Shown: piece by piece, positions 25,222 through 33,805 of the stretch
Position numbering within the stretch: the stretch's first letter is position 1
Layout of the letters: the number at the start of each line of letters is the position of its first letter
NCBI GenBank assembly: GCA_019247715.1
Contig: JAFBAO010000024.1
Span: 1-42,100, forward strand
Reading direction: 5' to 3'
DNA: 42,100 nt
From: Caulobacteraceae bacterium
Lineage (GTDB): Bacteria; Pseudomonadota; Alphaproteobacteria; Caulobacterales; Caulobacteraceae
Program-made: the position numbers and the translations under genes
The notes under the pieces: generated by a model
What the model was told of the DNA's origin: nothing
Database searches by the model: none
Seen by the model: only the letters and a program-made list of their open reading frames with translations

Positions 25222-25683
25222 TCACCGGACATTGAAGCGGACCTTGAGCTCCACCGGCGCGCTCTCGTCGCGGGTGGCCACGTCCACCTTGTATTTGCCG
25301 AACGGCATGGAGACCACCGCGTAGAACCAGCCGTCGTCGTCGCGGCCCTGGGGAGAGACCCCGGTGGCCTCGATGCGGACCGCGCTCACCGTCTGGCCGC
25401 GGGCCGAGACGGCGATGTTGCCGGGGACGTAAGGGGCGTCGATCTCCAGCAGGAAGCTGCGGGTGAAGCTGCCGTCGCCGTTCTTCTGGGTGGGCAGGAA
25501 GCCGACGATCCGCGCGCGCGGGCCGGCCACCGGCTCGCCGGCCGGGCAGTCGGCGAGGGTCATGGCGTCGCCTGCCGTCGGGCCGCAGGGACCCGTGGCG
25601 GAGGGCGCGGCCGCAGGCGCGGGCGGCGCGAAAGCGCCGCCGGCGGTGAGCGCCGTCAAGGCGAGCGCGAGCCAGGGGCGCAT
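25222..25683 (-). CDS. Secreted protein of unknown function
   Basis: A 153-residue protein with an N-terminal signal peptide (PWLALALTALTAGGAFA) and a Pro/Ala-rich linker. The mature part has two cysteines near its start (GPCGPTAGDAMTLADCPAG), probably a disulfide, and then alternating beta strands (RSFLLEIDAPYVPGNIAVSARGQ; WFYAVVSMPFGKYKVDVATRD; VELKVRFNVR) suggesting a small beta-sandwich. No family is recognised. It starts 3 bases after the Anbu peptidase stop on the same strand, so the two are very probably cotranscribed. Confidence 0.72.
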   Translation of the reverse strand: MRPWLALALTALTAGGAFAPPAPAAAPSATGPCGPTAGDAMTLADCPAGEPVAGPRARIVGFLPTQKNGDGSFTRSFLLEIDAPYVPGNIAVSARGQTVSAVRIEATGVSPQGRDDDGWFYAVVSMPFGKYKVDVATRDESAPVELKVRFNVR

Positions 25684-25686
25684 GCC

Positions 25687-26424
25687 TCAGCCCCCCCAGG
25701 CCGCCGGCGGCGGCGGCAGGCTGGCGACCAGCGCCGACAAGCCTTCGCTGTAGGCTTTGCGCAGCTGGGTCCAATAGGGGTCGTCTTCCTCGACGGTGAC
25801 GATGGCGGGCGCCTGAATCCGATCTGCGGCGTAGAGCAAGAGATCGATAGGGGGCCCCACCGAGAGGTTGCTGCGCATGGTGGCGTCGAACGAGAGCAGC
25901 GCCAGCTTGGCGGCCTCGCCCAGGGAACGATCGTCCGAAAGGGCGCGGTCGAGGATGGGCTTGCCATACTTGGTCTCGCCGATCTGCAGGAACGGCGAGC
26001 GGCTCGAGGCCTCGACCACGTTGCCGGCCGAATAGACCTCGAAGAGCCGCGGCCGCTCGCCCGCGAGCTGGCCGCTCACCAGGAAGCTGGCGCTGGGATC
26101 GCCATAGGGCTGCACGAACTCGCGGTCGCGCGCGACGATCTTCCGGAGCTGGCCGCCCACCAGGTTGGCGATCTCGAACATGCTGTCGGCGCGCTTGAGG
26201 TCGCTTTCCTCGTCGCCGGAGCCGAACGCCTCGGTGAGGGTCGTGACCACCGCCTGGGTGGTGGCGAGGTTGCCGGCGCTCTGGATCGCGACCACCCGGT
26301 CCGGAGCGGACGGCATCAGGGCGAGCTTCTGGACCCGGGCCACCTGGTCGACGCCGGCGTTCGAGCGCGAGTCCGACGCCAGCACCAGGCCGCCGGAGAG
26401 AATGATCGCAAGGCAGTAGGTCAT
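25687..26424 (-). CDS. Anbu-type proteasome-related peptidase
   Basis: A 245-residue Ntn-hydrolase of the Anbu (ancestral beta-subunit-like) group. It starts MTYCLAIILSGGLVLASDSRSNAGVDQ; after Met removal Thr2 is the expected nucleophile, and the SDSRSNAG motif is typical. Also seen are the loop ATTQAVVTTLTE and the C-terminal DDPYWTQLRKAYSEGL. Anbu proteins form open ring assemblies; their substrates are not settled. The ATG at 26424 is chosen because the catalytic Thr must follow the start directly. The usual Anbu partners (ATP-grasp, alpha-E and transglutaminase-like proteins) are absent from the window; two secreted proteins follow instead. Confidence 0.85.
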   Translation of the reverse strand: MTYCLAIILSGGLVLASDSRSNAGVDQVARVQKLALMPSAPDRVVAIQSAGNLATTQAVVTTLTEAFGSGDEESDLKRADSMFEIANLVGGQLRKIVARDREFVQPYGDPSASFLVSGQLAGERPRLFEVYSAGNVVEASSRSPFLQIGETKYGKPILDRALSDDRSLGEAAKLALLSFDATMRSNLSVGPPIDLLLYAADRIQAPAIVTVEEDDPYWTQLRKAYSEGLSALVASLPPPPAAWGG

Positions 26425-26551
26425 GCGGCTACAGTCCCAGACGCTCCCGGATCTGTCCAATGGGCCGGGCTTCGCCTCACGCGCGGCGGCGCCCGCCCGG
26501 CCTCGACATGTCCGAAGACATGATAAGGATTCGCGCCAGGAGGAACGAAGG

Positions 26552-27962
26552 ATGTCGGACCACCCCGCGCCGCCCGCTGACGCCGTCCCCGATGCGCCGG
26601 CGCCCAGGCGTCTGGCCAGGGATGTTCCATACCCGGAGCACCTCAAGATCGAAAAGCCGCCCTACCGGCCGCGGGTCATGCGCGTGCCCGTGGGGCGCTA
26701 CCTGACGCGGGAGGATCACGACCTCGAGGTCGAGCGCATCTGGCGCAGATGCTGGCAATTCGCCTGCCGCGAGGAGCAGATCCCCGAAGTGGGCGACTAT
26801 CTCGTCTACGAGATCGCCGAGCTGTCGTTCATCGTCGTGCGCACCGGCCCCGAGGCGTTCAAGGCCTATCCGAACGCCTGCCTGCACCGCGGGCGAAGGC
26901 TGTGCGACCGGGACGGCAAACGCGCCGAGGTGTTCCGCTGCGCCTTCCACGGCTGGGCCTGGAGCATCGAGGGGAAGCTCACCGACATGACCTGCGGCTT
27001 CGACTTCCCCGGCACGCGCGAGGAGGTGAGCCGGCTGCCGGAGTGCAAGGTAGGGACCTGGGGCGGCTTCGTGTTCATCAACCCGGACCCGGACGCCGAG
27101 CCGCTCGCGGACTATCTGGGCGAGCTGCCCGACCACTTCGAGAAGGTGGGCCTCGACCTCTCCAAGCGCTGGATCCAGGCCCATGTGGTGGCCGGTCCGC
27201 TGCAACTGGAAGATCGCCCAGGAGGCGTTCCTGGAGGCCTGGCATTCCTGGGCCACCCATCCGCAGATGGTGCGCACGCCCATCGACCAGTTCGGCGGCG
27301 GCAACCGTTGGGACGATTTCGGCAACTGGATGCGCTATGCGCCGGCGTTGCCCACCGACGTCCACAAGTCGCCGCGCGGCATGTTCGAGATCGCCGAGGA
27401 TCCGCAGGACGTCGTCAACTACTACTACGGCTCCCACCGCAACGAGGCGCCGAAGGTGTCGGTGGCCGAGGGGCAGTCGCCAGACGAGCTCATCAACCAG
27501 GGAGTCCACGACTACTTCCGCGCCGTCATCGGCGACGCGGTCGACAACTACCACCCCGTGCTCATGCGCGGCGGCGACATGCTGGCGGTGTTCCCGAACT
27601 TCCATCCGTGGGGCGGCTTCAGCCGCATCGTCTATCGCTTCCGGCCTTCGGGGAACGATCCCGAGCGCTCGCTGATGGAGGTGATCCTGCTGCAGCCGCT
27701 GGCCGAGGGCGAGGCCCGTCCGCCGCCCGCGCCGATCCATCATCTCGGCCCCGACGACAGCATGGCCAACGCGGTGGAGCTGGGGCACCTGGGGCGCATC
27801 GCCATCCAGGACGTCGCCAACATGGAAGCGGTCCAGCAGGGCCTGAAGCAGCTCAGGCGCGGCTACGTGATCCTCTCCCAGCACCACGACGCGCCCGTGC
27901 GCAAGTTCCACGACCTCTATAACCGGTGGATGGGCCTAGAAGACGAGGAGGATGCGGCGTGA
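26552..27962 (+). pseudogene. Rieske non-heme oxygenase alpha subunit, interrupted by a frameshift
   Basis: The N-terminal part (26552 to about 27190) encodes a full Rieske domain: CLHRGRRLC and CAFHGW give CxH and CxxH ligands. The C-terminal part (about 27186-27962, another frame) continues with PVRCNWKIAQEAFLEAWH and HxxxxH, then DAVDNYHP and a normal catalytic domain. The join is near 27185-27191, where one extra base (or two lost) moves the frame by +1; removing one G from GGTGGCC would restore HVVPVRCNWK. The joined protein would be about 470 residues, normal for a ring-hydroxylating oxygenase alpha subunit. It may be a true inactivating mutation or a sequence error; the rest shows no decay. 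ATG at 26552 follows GGAGGAACGAAGG. The end overlaps the next gene. Confidence 0.8.
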
Positions 27963-28300
27963 AGGCCCAAGCAAAGCACGACGCCGCGCTGCGGAAATAC
28001 TATCACGTGTCCGCCAGGCAAACATTCGAGGAGGTGGGCGACGGCGTCGTCAGGGTCACCGCCGACGACGGGCGCACTGGTCTCTTCCGGTGGAGCGGGG
28101 AGTGGATCGAGGGTGAGCTCACCCAATGCAGCGCCCAGATGCTGCTCTGGTGCGGGGGGCCGAACCTGCCGCCGGACATGAACTTCCGCTGGGTGGAGGC
28201 GCCCCGGCACATGGGGACGTCCGAACATCCCTGGCCCTGGCCCGATCCGCCGGCGCCGGCGCGGGACGAATGGGGGAGGGCCCGCGGGGCCAAGCGCTGA
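27959..28300 (+). CDS. Small protein coupled to the Rieske oxygenase gene
   Basis: A 113-residue protein beginning at GTG 27959, which overlaps the oxygenase stop (GTGA) and has GAGGAGG just upstream; both features make this the start. The central part (RKYYHVSARQTFEEVGDGVVRVTADDGRTGLFRWSGEWIEGEL) looks like a compact beta domain, and the C-terminus is Pro/Trp-rich (EHPWPWPDPPAPARDEW). No signal peptide, membrane segment or cofactor motif is seen. No family is recognised. Position suggests a helper or subunit for the oxygenase system, but this is only inference. Confidence 0.75.
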   Translation: MKAQAKHDAALRKYYHVSARQTFEEVGDGVVRVTADDGRTGLFRWSGEWIEGELTQCSAQMLLWCGGPNLPPDMNFRWVEAPRHMGTSEHPWPWPDPPAPARDEWGRARGAKR

Positions 28301-28359
28301 GCTAGATCGGTTTGCGCGGGCGGGCGCGCGAATTCAGAATTCAAGGGGAGAAGGGGCTA

Positions 28360-30015
28360 ATGACTGAGTGGAACGAGACCGTCGACGTGATCACGATAGG
28401 GTCCGGCGGCGGGGCGTTGTGCGCCGGCATCGTGCTGCGCGACGCCGGCAAGGACGTGCTGGTGCTGGAGAAGACGGAGCTGGTCGGCGGCTCCACGGCC
28501 ATCTCCGGCGGCGTCACCTGGATTCCCAACAATCCCCTGCAGGCGCCGGCCGGCGTCGAGGACAGCTACGAGCTCGGCAAGGCGTATCTGAACGCCCTGA
28601 TGAACCGGCCCGACGAGGGCAAGGGCGCGACCCCCGAGCGGGTCGACATGTTCCTGCGTCAGGGCCCGGCCATGATCGCCTACCTGATCGCCAAGGGGGT
28701 CAAGTACATCCGTTGCGAGGGCTGGTCCGACTATTACGACGAGCTTCCTGGCGGCTGCCGGCGAAGCCGCTCGCTCGCCGTCGAGGTCTATGACGCGCGC
28801 CGATTGGGGGCCTGGGCCAGCAAGCTTCGGCGAGGACGCAGCGGTTTGCCGATCTCCGGCAGCGAGGGGCGCAACCTGCAGCTCTGGAAGCGGAGCTTCA
28901 AGGGCTTCATGCTCGCCCAGCGCTATCTGCTGCGGCGCCTGCGCATGCGCTTCCTGGGCGCCGACCTGGTGGGCATGGGAACCGCGCTGCAGGGACGGGT
29001 GCTGGAAGTGGCGCTGAAGGCGGGCGTGCGGATCGAGACCGAGACGCCGGTCAAGGAGATCATCGCCGAGGACGGCCGCGTGGTCGGCGTGGTGGCCGAG
29101 CGCGGGGGCAAGCCCGTCCGCATCCGCGCCCGCGACGGGGTGCTGATGAACGCGGGCGGCTTCGCCCACGACATCGCGCGCCGCCGCGCCCAGCATCCGA
29201 TCCTGCCCGAGAAGGACTGGTCGAACACCAACCCCGGCGACACCGGCGAGGTGATCGACATGGCCATCAAACTCGGCGCCGACACCGACAACCTCGATCA
29301 GGCGATCTGGCTGGCTTCGTCCTGGCCGCCCGGCCGCGAGGTTCCGTCCATGGAGCACAACGGCATGTCCCGCCCGCACATGATCCTGGTCGGGCGGGAC
29401 GGAAAGCGGTTCTCCAACGAGGCCGGCTCGTACATGCAGTTCGGGCAGGACCAGATCGCCGCCGGCGCCGTCCCCGCCTGGTGCATCATCGAGAGCCGCG
29501 CGCGCGAGCGCTATTTCTGGGCCGGCGTGGGGCCGGGGGTGACGCCGCCCGAGTGGCTGGAGAGCGGCTACATGAAGAAGGCCGACACCCTGGAGGATCT
29601 GGCGCGGCAGTGCGGGATCGATCCTCAAGGGCTCGCGGCGACGGTGGAGCGGTTCAACCGCTTCGCCCGCGAAGGCGTGGACCATGACTTCGGGCGCGGC
29701 AACAACGGCCTTTCGATCTGGTGCGGCGACCCCACCCACAAGCCCAACGCCAGCCTGGGCCCCATCGAGAAGCCGCCGTTCTACGCCGTGGAGATCTGGC
29801 CGGGCGACGTGGGCACGTTCGGTGGCGTGGTGGCCGACCAGTTCGCGCGGGTGATGACCAAGGACGGGGCGCCGATCCCCGGGCTCTACGCCACGGGCGT
29901 CTGCACCGCCGGGGTGACCGGCACCCACTACGCCGGCGCCGGCGGCAGCATCGGGCCTTCGTTCGTGTTCGGCTGGGTGGCCGCCAAGCACATGCTGGGG
30001 CAGATCCCCAACTAG
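28360..30015 (+). CDS. FAD-dependent 3-ketosteroid dehydrogenase-like flavoprotein
   Basis: A 551-residue flavoprotein of the fumarate reductase/KstD family. FAD is bound by the N-terminal VITIGSGGGALCAG and VLEKTELVGGSTAISGGVTWIP, and by the C-terminal GLYATGVCTAGVTGTHYAGAGGSIGPS. The Tyr in HYAGAG (about residue 524) matches the position of the C-terminal catalytic Tyr of 3-ketosteroid-delta1-dehydrogenase. Family members desaturate ring ketones. The exact substrate is not proved; no gene symbol is assigned. ATG at 28360 follows AAGGGGAGAAGGGG. It lies in an operon with the Rieske oxygenase, the small protein and the thioesterase that begins 2 bases after its stop. Confidence 0.85.
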   Translation: MTEWNETVDVITIGSGGGALCAGIVLRDAGKDVLVLEKTELVGGSTAISGGVTWIPNNPLQAPAGVEDSYELGKAYLNALMNRPDEGKGATPERVDMFLRQGPAMIAYLIAKGVKYIRCEGWSDYYDELPGGCRRSRSLAVEVYDARRLGAWASKLRRGRSGLPISGSEGRNLQLWKRSFKGFMLAQRYLLRRLRMRFLGADLVGMGTALQGRVLEVALKAGVRIETETPVKEIIAEDGRVVGVVAERGGKPVRIRARDGVLMNAGGFAHDIARRRAQHPILPEKDWSNTNPGDTGEVIDMAIKLGADTDNLDQAIWLASSWPPGREVPSMEHNGMSRPHMILVGRDGKRFSNEAGSYMQFGQDQIAAGAVPAWCIIESRARERYFWAGVGPGVTPPEWLESGYMKKADTLEDLARQCGIDPQGLAATVERFNRFAREGVDHDFGRGNNGLSIWCGDPTHKPNASLGPIEKPPFYAVEIWPGDVGTFGGVVADQFARVMTKDGAPIPGLYATGVCTAGVTGTHYAGAGGSIGPSFVFGWVAAKHMLGQIPN

Positions 30016-30017
30016 CC

Positions 30018-30629
30018 ATGACCGAGGACGTCGGCCGCCACCAAGCGGCCCGGGGGCGCATCGCCCGGGCCTTGCGCGAGGCGATCGCGCGCCTCGCGAC
30101 CACCGAAGCGCCGGCCGATGAACTGGCGAAGGCCGCCGAGTTCGCGGAGGGATTGCTCGCGCATCTGCCGCCATCGGCCAGGACCAGCCGGTACCAGCAC
30201 TCGGCCCTGGAGGAGCACACCTGGGACACCGACGCGGTGGTGGGCGCGTTCAACCCGCTCTCGGCCCTGTCGGTGATCGATCCCGGCCCGCCGCTCGTCC
30301 TGGAGGGACGTTTCAGCGTCGCCTACGAGGGATCGCTGGGCCTGGTGCAGGGAGGCCTGCTGGTGACCGGCTGCGATTGGGCCATGGGCGTGGCCGCCGC
30401 CGGCGTGGCCGACGGCGTGGTCACCGGCTCGCTCAGCGTGCGGTTCACGGCCCCGGCCAAGATCGGGGCGCTGATCCGCATCGAGGCGGCGCCGGACCGG
30501 ATCGAAGGACGCAAGCTCTTCATGCGCGCCACCGCCAGCGCCGACGGCGTGGTCTGCGCCGTGGCCGAGGCGGTGTTCATCTCCGGCGTCAATCTTCTGC
30601 CGGATCACGCCAGGCCCAAGGGCGCCTGA
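30018..30629 (+). CDS. Hotdog-fold thioesterase (PaaI/acyl-CoA type)
   Basis: A 203-residue protein. About 60 N-terminal helical residues precede a hotdog domain with FNPLSALS, YEGSLGLVQGGLLVTGCDWAMGVAAAG (conserved Gly and Asp of the PaaI/4HBT family) and GSLSVRFTAPAKIGALIRIEA. Such enzymes release CoA from acyl-CoA intermediates and are common in aromatic and steroid catabolic operons. The ATG at 30018 begins 2 bases after the flavoprotein stop, so translation is probably coupled. Likely the last gene of the Rieske oxygenase operon. Confidence 0.85.
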   Translation: MTEDVGRHQAARGRIARALREAIARLATTEAPADELAKAAEFAEGLLAHLPPSARTSRYQHSALEEHTWDTDAVVGAFNPLSALSVIDPGPPLVLEGRFSVAYEGSLGLVQGGLLVTGCDWAMGVAAAGVADGVVTGSLSVRFTAPAKIGALIRIEAAPDRIEGRKLFMRATASADGVVCAVAEAVFISGVNLLPDHARPKGA

Positions 30630-30739
30630 GCACGGCGCCCGCGCCGGCCTTCAATCACATTTGAGCGATCCGGGGCGCCGGCGGCGAGCTTGGGTGTTTC
30701 AGACACGAGACCAGGGTCCCCGCAGATGAGGAGCTTGCC

Positions 30740-31195
30740 ATGGCCTACGACATCGGCCCGCTGGAAGGCGGCGAGGCGCGGGGCGCCAGCCGCCTGTTGG
30801 CGCTGGCCGCCTACCTCGAAACGGTGGCGGACGCGGAGTACGACCACCGCGCCTGGCGACGGGGCAAGGCCGACGGGTCGTGGGCCATGTGCGCGCTGGG
30901 GCACGGGTTATCGGCGCTGCCGGATCTGATCGGGCTGCGCTGGCGCAGCGACGACGGCGACGATGTCGTGCGCCTCGACGGCAGCGGCCTCACCGAGGAC
31001 CCGATGCGCCTGGCGGCCGAGGCCTTCGAACTCAGCCTCGAGGAAGCGGCGATGGTGTTCGGCGTCGGCCTCAAGACCGCGGCATTCTACGGCGAAGGCG
31101 GGGCGCTCAGGATCACGCCCAACGCGGTGTCCCGGGCGATCCGCGCGCTGGCGCTGGCGAAGGTCGCGGGGGCGCGCCGAGCCGTCGCCGCCTGA
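30740..31195 (+). CDS. Protein of unknown function, 151 residues
   Basis: A soluble, mostly helical protein. It begins MAYDIGPLEGGEARGASRLLALAAYLETVADAEYDHRAW and has a middle region around WAMCALGHGLSALPDLIGLRW. A C-terminal segment (AEAFELSLEEAAMVFGVGLKTAAFYGEGGALRITPNAVSRAIRALA) could contain a helical hairpin. No family was recognised with confidence. ATG at 30740 has a clear GAGGAG site 6-10 bases upstream. It follows the thioesterase by 110 bases and may start its own unit. Confidence 0.75.
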   Translation: MAYDIGPLEGGEARGASRLLALAAYLETVADAEYDHRAWRRGKADGSWAMCALGHGLSALPDLIGLRWRSDDGDDVVRLDGSGLTEDPMRLAAEAFELSLEEAAMVFGVGLKTAAFYGEGGALRITPNAVSRAIRALALAKVAGARRAVAA

Positions 31196-31264
31196 GGTTG
31201 AGGGCCGGGCGACGGAGTCGGGCGGGCGATGCTATGACGCTCGCTCCACTGACCGGACCCGACC

Positions 31265-31756
31265 TTGAAGACCCTGCTGATCGTCTACGACTCGGTGACC
31301 GGCGGCGCCCGCCAGATGGCCGAAGCCGCCCAGCGCGGCGCGGCGGCCGAGCCGCAGACCACGACGCGGCTACTCCACGCCGACGAGGCCGGCCCGGAGG
31401 CGGTGCTGGCGGCGGACGGCTATCTCTTCGTCACCCCGGAGATGCTGGCGGCGCTCTCCGGACGGATGAAGTACTTCTTCGACCGGACGTACTACGCGGT
31501 CTTGGACCGCATCGAGGGTCGGCCCTACGCCCATCTCATCTGCGCCGGCAGCGACGGCGAAAACGCCATGCGCCAGGTGGCTCGGATCGCCGCCGGCTGG
31601 CGCCTGGCCTGCGTCGCCGAGCCGATCATCGTCTGCACCCACGCCCAGACGCCCTCGGCCATCCTGGCGCAGAAGACCATCGGGCTTGCGGACCTCAAGC
31701 GCTGCGAGGAGACCGGAGCGGCCCTGGCCGCCGGCCTGGCGATGGGGGTGTTCTAG
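31265..31756 (+). CDS. Flavodoxin-like FMN protein
   Basis: A 163-residue protein with the flavodoxin phosphate loop (LLIVYDSVTGGARQMAEAA, residues 4-22) and the flavin-contacting motif YLFVTPEMLAALSGRMKYFFDRTYY. This resembles the NAD(P)H-dependent FMN reductase/flavodoxin family and may supply electrons to an oxygenase or act as a quinone reductase. Start appears to be TTG at 31265 because the homology begins there and no ATG or GTG is available in frame close by. It is convergent with the ParA-like gene, with 14 bases between stops. Confidence 0.78.
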   Translation: MKTLLIVYDSVTGGARQMAEAAQRGAAAEPQTTTRLLHADEAGPEAVLAADGYLFVTPEMLAALSGRMKYFFDRTYYAVLDRIEGRPYAHLICAGSDGENAMRQVARIAAGWRLACVAEPIIVCTHAQTPSAILAQKTIGLADLKRCEETGAALAAGLAMGVF

Positions 31757-31770
31757 CCCCGGGCGGCGCT

Positions 31771-32427
31771 TCAAGCCTCGCGGGCCTCGGGCGGGCTGGC
31801 GGCCGCGGCGTTGTCCACGCACTTCCAGAGGGCGGCGATCTCGCGGGCGGCGGCCTTGTCCCACATCTCCTCGGCCGAGCGGCCGGTCTCCAGCGCCGTC
31901 TGATAGATGGTGCGCGCGCGCAGAATGGCCGGCGCGGGCGGCGCCTGCAGGTACTCAAGACCGCGCATGGCCCGCTTCACCAGGGGGGATTCGACGCCTT
32001 CCCGGGCCGCCGGCGCCTGGTTCATCACCACCAGCGCGGGCTTGCTGAGCCGCCGCACCAGGTTGAGCGTCGGCACCAGCCCGGCCAGATCGAGCAGGGT
32101 CGGGCGGACCACCAGGACCGACAGGTCGGCGAGCACTACGGCCTCGGTGACATCCTCGACCGCCCCCGCCTGGGTGTCGATGATCAGGAGCTGCTTGCCG
32201 AGCCCCAGCGCTGCGTACTGGGCCGACATCAGCTTCGGCCCCGTGGAGGTCACGCAGGCAGGTCCGGGATCGGCGCGGGCGGAAAAGATGCTCTGGATCG
32301 AGTGCTGAGGGTCGAGGTCGATCACCATGGTGTCGACGCCGCGTCGATGCGCGGCCAACGCCAGGTGGCTGGCCACCGTGGTCTTTCCCGAGCCGCCCTT
32401 CAGGGCGATGACCGCCACCGTCCGCAC
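31771..32427 (-). CDS. ParA/MinD-type ATPase without an adjacent ParB
   Basis: A 218-residue P-loop ATPase with a deviant Walker A (ALKGGSGKTTVASHLA, with both signature lysines), MVIDLDPQHS and a Walker B-like LLIIDTQAG (normally DTPPG). The family positions plasmids, chromosomes or protein clusters. No parB, parS repeat or plasmid gene is nearby, so an orphan or cargo-positioning role is more likely than plasmid partition. Start is GTG at 32427, which gives the usual short N-terminus before the P loop; no strong ribosome site is seen. Confidence 0.82.
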   Translation of the reverse strand: MRTVAVIALKGGSGKTTVASHLALAAHRRGVDTMVIDLDPQHSIQSIFSARADPGPACVTSTGPKLMSAQYAALGLGKQLLIIDTQAGAVEDVTEAVVLADLSVLVVRPTLLDLAGLVPTLNLVRRLSKPALVVMNQAPAAREGVESPLVKRAMRGLEYLQAPPAPAILRARTIYQTALETGRSAEEMWDKAAAREIAALWKCVDNAAAASPPEAREA

Positions 32428-32538
32428 TTCAGGCCTTCGCCGCCGAGTTCGCGATCGCCCTGCATAGCGGATGAACCGGCCATTCAGCTACGGCCGAAAC
32501 GCGGCCGAAGGCCTCATGTTCGGGCATCTTCCGAGGTT

Positions 32539-32736
32539 TCAGGCGCCGGGCAAGACCGGCAGGGCGAAGGCGCGGAGGTAGCCCGGAAGCGTCAGGGCCG
32601 CGCGGGTCGCCTCGCGAACGTTGGGAAAGGTCTTGGCGTCCAGGGCCGCCGGCCCCCAGTCGGGCTTGCCGCGGCCGGTGACGAGATATTCCAGGCCGGC
32701 GTGGGTGGTCCTGGCGACTACGGCCATCGAGGGCAT
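32539..32736 (-). CDS. Small conserved-looking protein, 65 residues
   Basis: A 65-residue frame with protein-like composition, ending DAKTFPNVREATRAALTLPGYLRAFALPV. The TFxxxREATRAALxLPxxLRAFALP pattern resembles small proteins I associate with Caulobacter relatives, but this is recalled, not searched. ATG at 32736 has GGAGG about 10 bases upstream; an ATG at residue 4 is also possible. It lies upstream of the ParA-like gene on the same strand. No function can be given. Confidence 0.5.
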   Translation of the reverse strand: MPSMAVVARTTHAGLEYLVTGRGKPDWGPAALDAKTFPNVREATRAALTLPGYLRAFALPVLPGA

Positions 32737-32896
32737 TCCAGAAGCCTCCGTCGGCGCATCCCAAATCGGGCGCGTCCGGCGCCGCCGCTACAAGTTCCGT
32801 GCCTATGTCGCAGGAGCGCCCCCGGCGAGATGGACACGGCGTGCTTTGCGTTGGAGAACGAGGGCGACGTGGAGGAACGCACGAGGAGGAAGGCAC

Positions 32897-33679
32897 ATGG
32901 ACATCAGCAACGGATCGGCCCTGGTCACCGGAGGGGCTGGCGGCTTCGGCAGCGCCACCGTTCGGCGGCTGGCCGAGATGGGCGCCAAGGTGGTCATCGC
33001 CGACGTCGCCGACGAACGCGGTGAGGCGCTGGCCAAGGAGCTCGGCAACGGCTCGATCTACGTCCACACCGACATCATGGACGAGAACTCCATCGCCAAG
33101 GCGGTGCAGGCCGCCGCCAACCTCGCGCCGCTACGCGCGGCGGTGGTGGTGCACGGCGGGCCGCCGGCGCCGGGGGCCACGGGACCGGCGCGGACGGTCA
33201 ACCGCGAGGGACAGCGCCTTCCCCTCGCCAACTTCATCCACACGGTGAACGTCTACCTGGTCAGCGCCTTCGCCGTGACCAGCCAGGCGGCCGAGGCCAT
33301 GGCCAAGAACGAGCCGCTGGATTCCAACCAGCGCGGGGTGATCGTCAACACCGCCTCCATCGCCGGCTTCGAAGGCCAGCCGGGCCAGGCGGGCTACTCG
33401 GCCGCCAAGGGCGGCATCATCGGCATGACCCTCACCATCGCCCGCGACCTCGCGCCGCTGGGCATCCGGGCCATGGCCATCGCGCCCGGCACCTTCCTTA
33501 CCTACGCCTATCTCACGCGGGCCACCCGCGAGGAGGTGCAGGCCAAGTGGGGCCCCACCGTTCCCAATCCCAGGAGAATGGGCGATCCGGACGAGTACGG
33601 CCTTCTTGCCGCCCAGATCGTCCGCAACGACTTCCTGAACGGCACGACGATCCGCCTGGACGGGGCTCAGCGGTTCTGA
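32897..33679 (+). CDS. SDR dehydrogenase, HSD17B10-like
   Basis: A 260-residue classical SDR. The cofactor site is [14 protein letters not shown] (9-22) and the acidic ADVADERG suggests NAD rather than NADP. The catalytic Ser, Tyr and Lys are in NTASIAG and GYSAAKGG. A long loop with [23 protein letters not shown] and the C-terminal [12 protein letters not shown] resemble type 10 17-beta-hydroxysteroid / 3-hydroxyacyl-CoA dehydrogenases. Likely oxidises a hydroxyl or hydroxyacyl-CoA in catabolism, in keeping with the oxygenase operon upstream. ATG at 32897 follows GAGGAGGAAGG; the frame extends to 32621 but the extra residues are unlike the family. Confidence 0.88.
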   Translation: MDISNGSALVTGGAGGFGSATVRRLAEMGAKVVIADVADERGEALAKELGNGSIYVHTDIMDENSIAKAVQAAANLAPLRAAVVVHGGPPAPGATGPARTVNREGQRLPLANFIHTVNVYLVSAFAVTSQAAEAMAKNEPLDSNQRGVIVNTASIAGFEGQPGQAGYSAAKGGIIGMTLTIARDLAPLGIRAMAIAPGTFLTYAYLTRATREEVQAKWGPTVPNPRRMGDPDEYGLLAAQIVRNDFLNGTTIRLDGAQRF

Positions 33680-33805
33680 CCGCTAGCCGGGGGTCGGGCC
33701 GGAGACGCGCGAGGCCGCCGCACGGCGAAGGTGGAACCTCCGGCGTCGCGGGACATTCGGCAATGACTCCAGCGGGTCGAAGGACCCGCGCGGTAGGCGG
33801 TGAGT

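Noticed and set aside
30880..33024. A 714-codon plus-strand frame crossing several genes on both strands
   Set aside because: It overlaps the flavodoxin-like, ParA-like and SDR genes, all with clear motifs; its Arg/Gly/Ala composition is that of a shadow frame.
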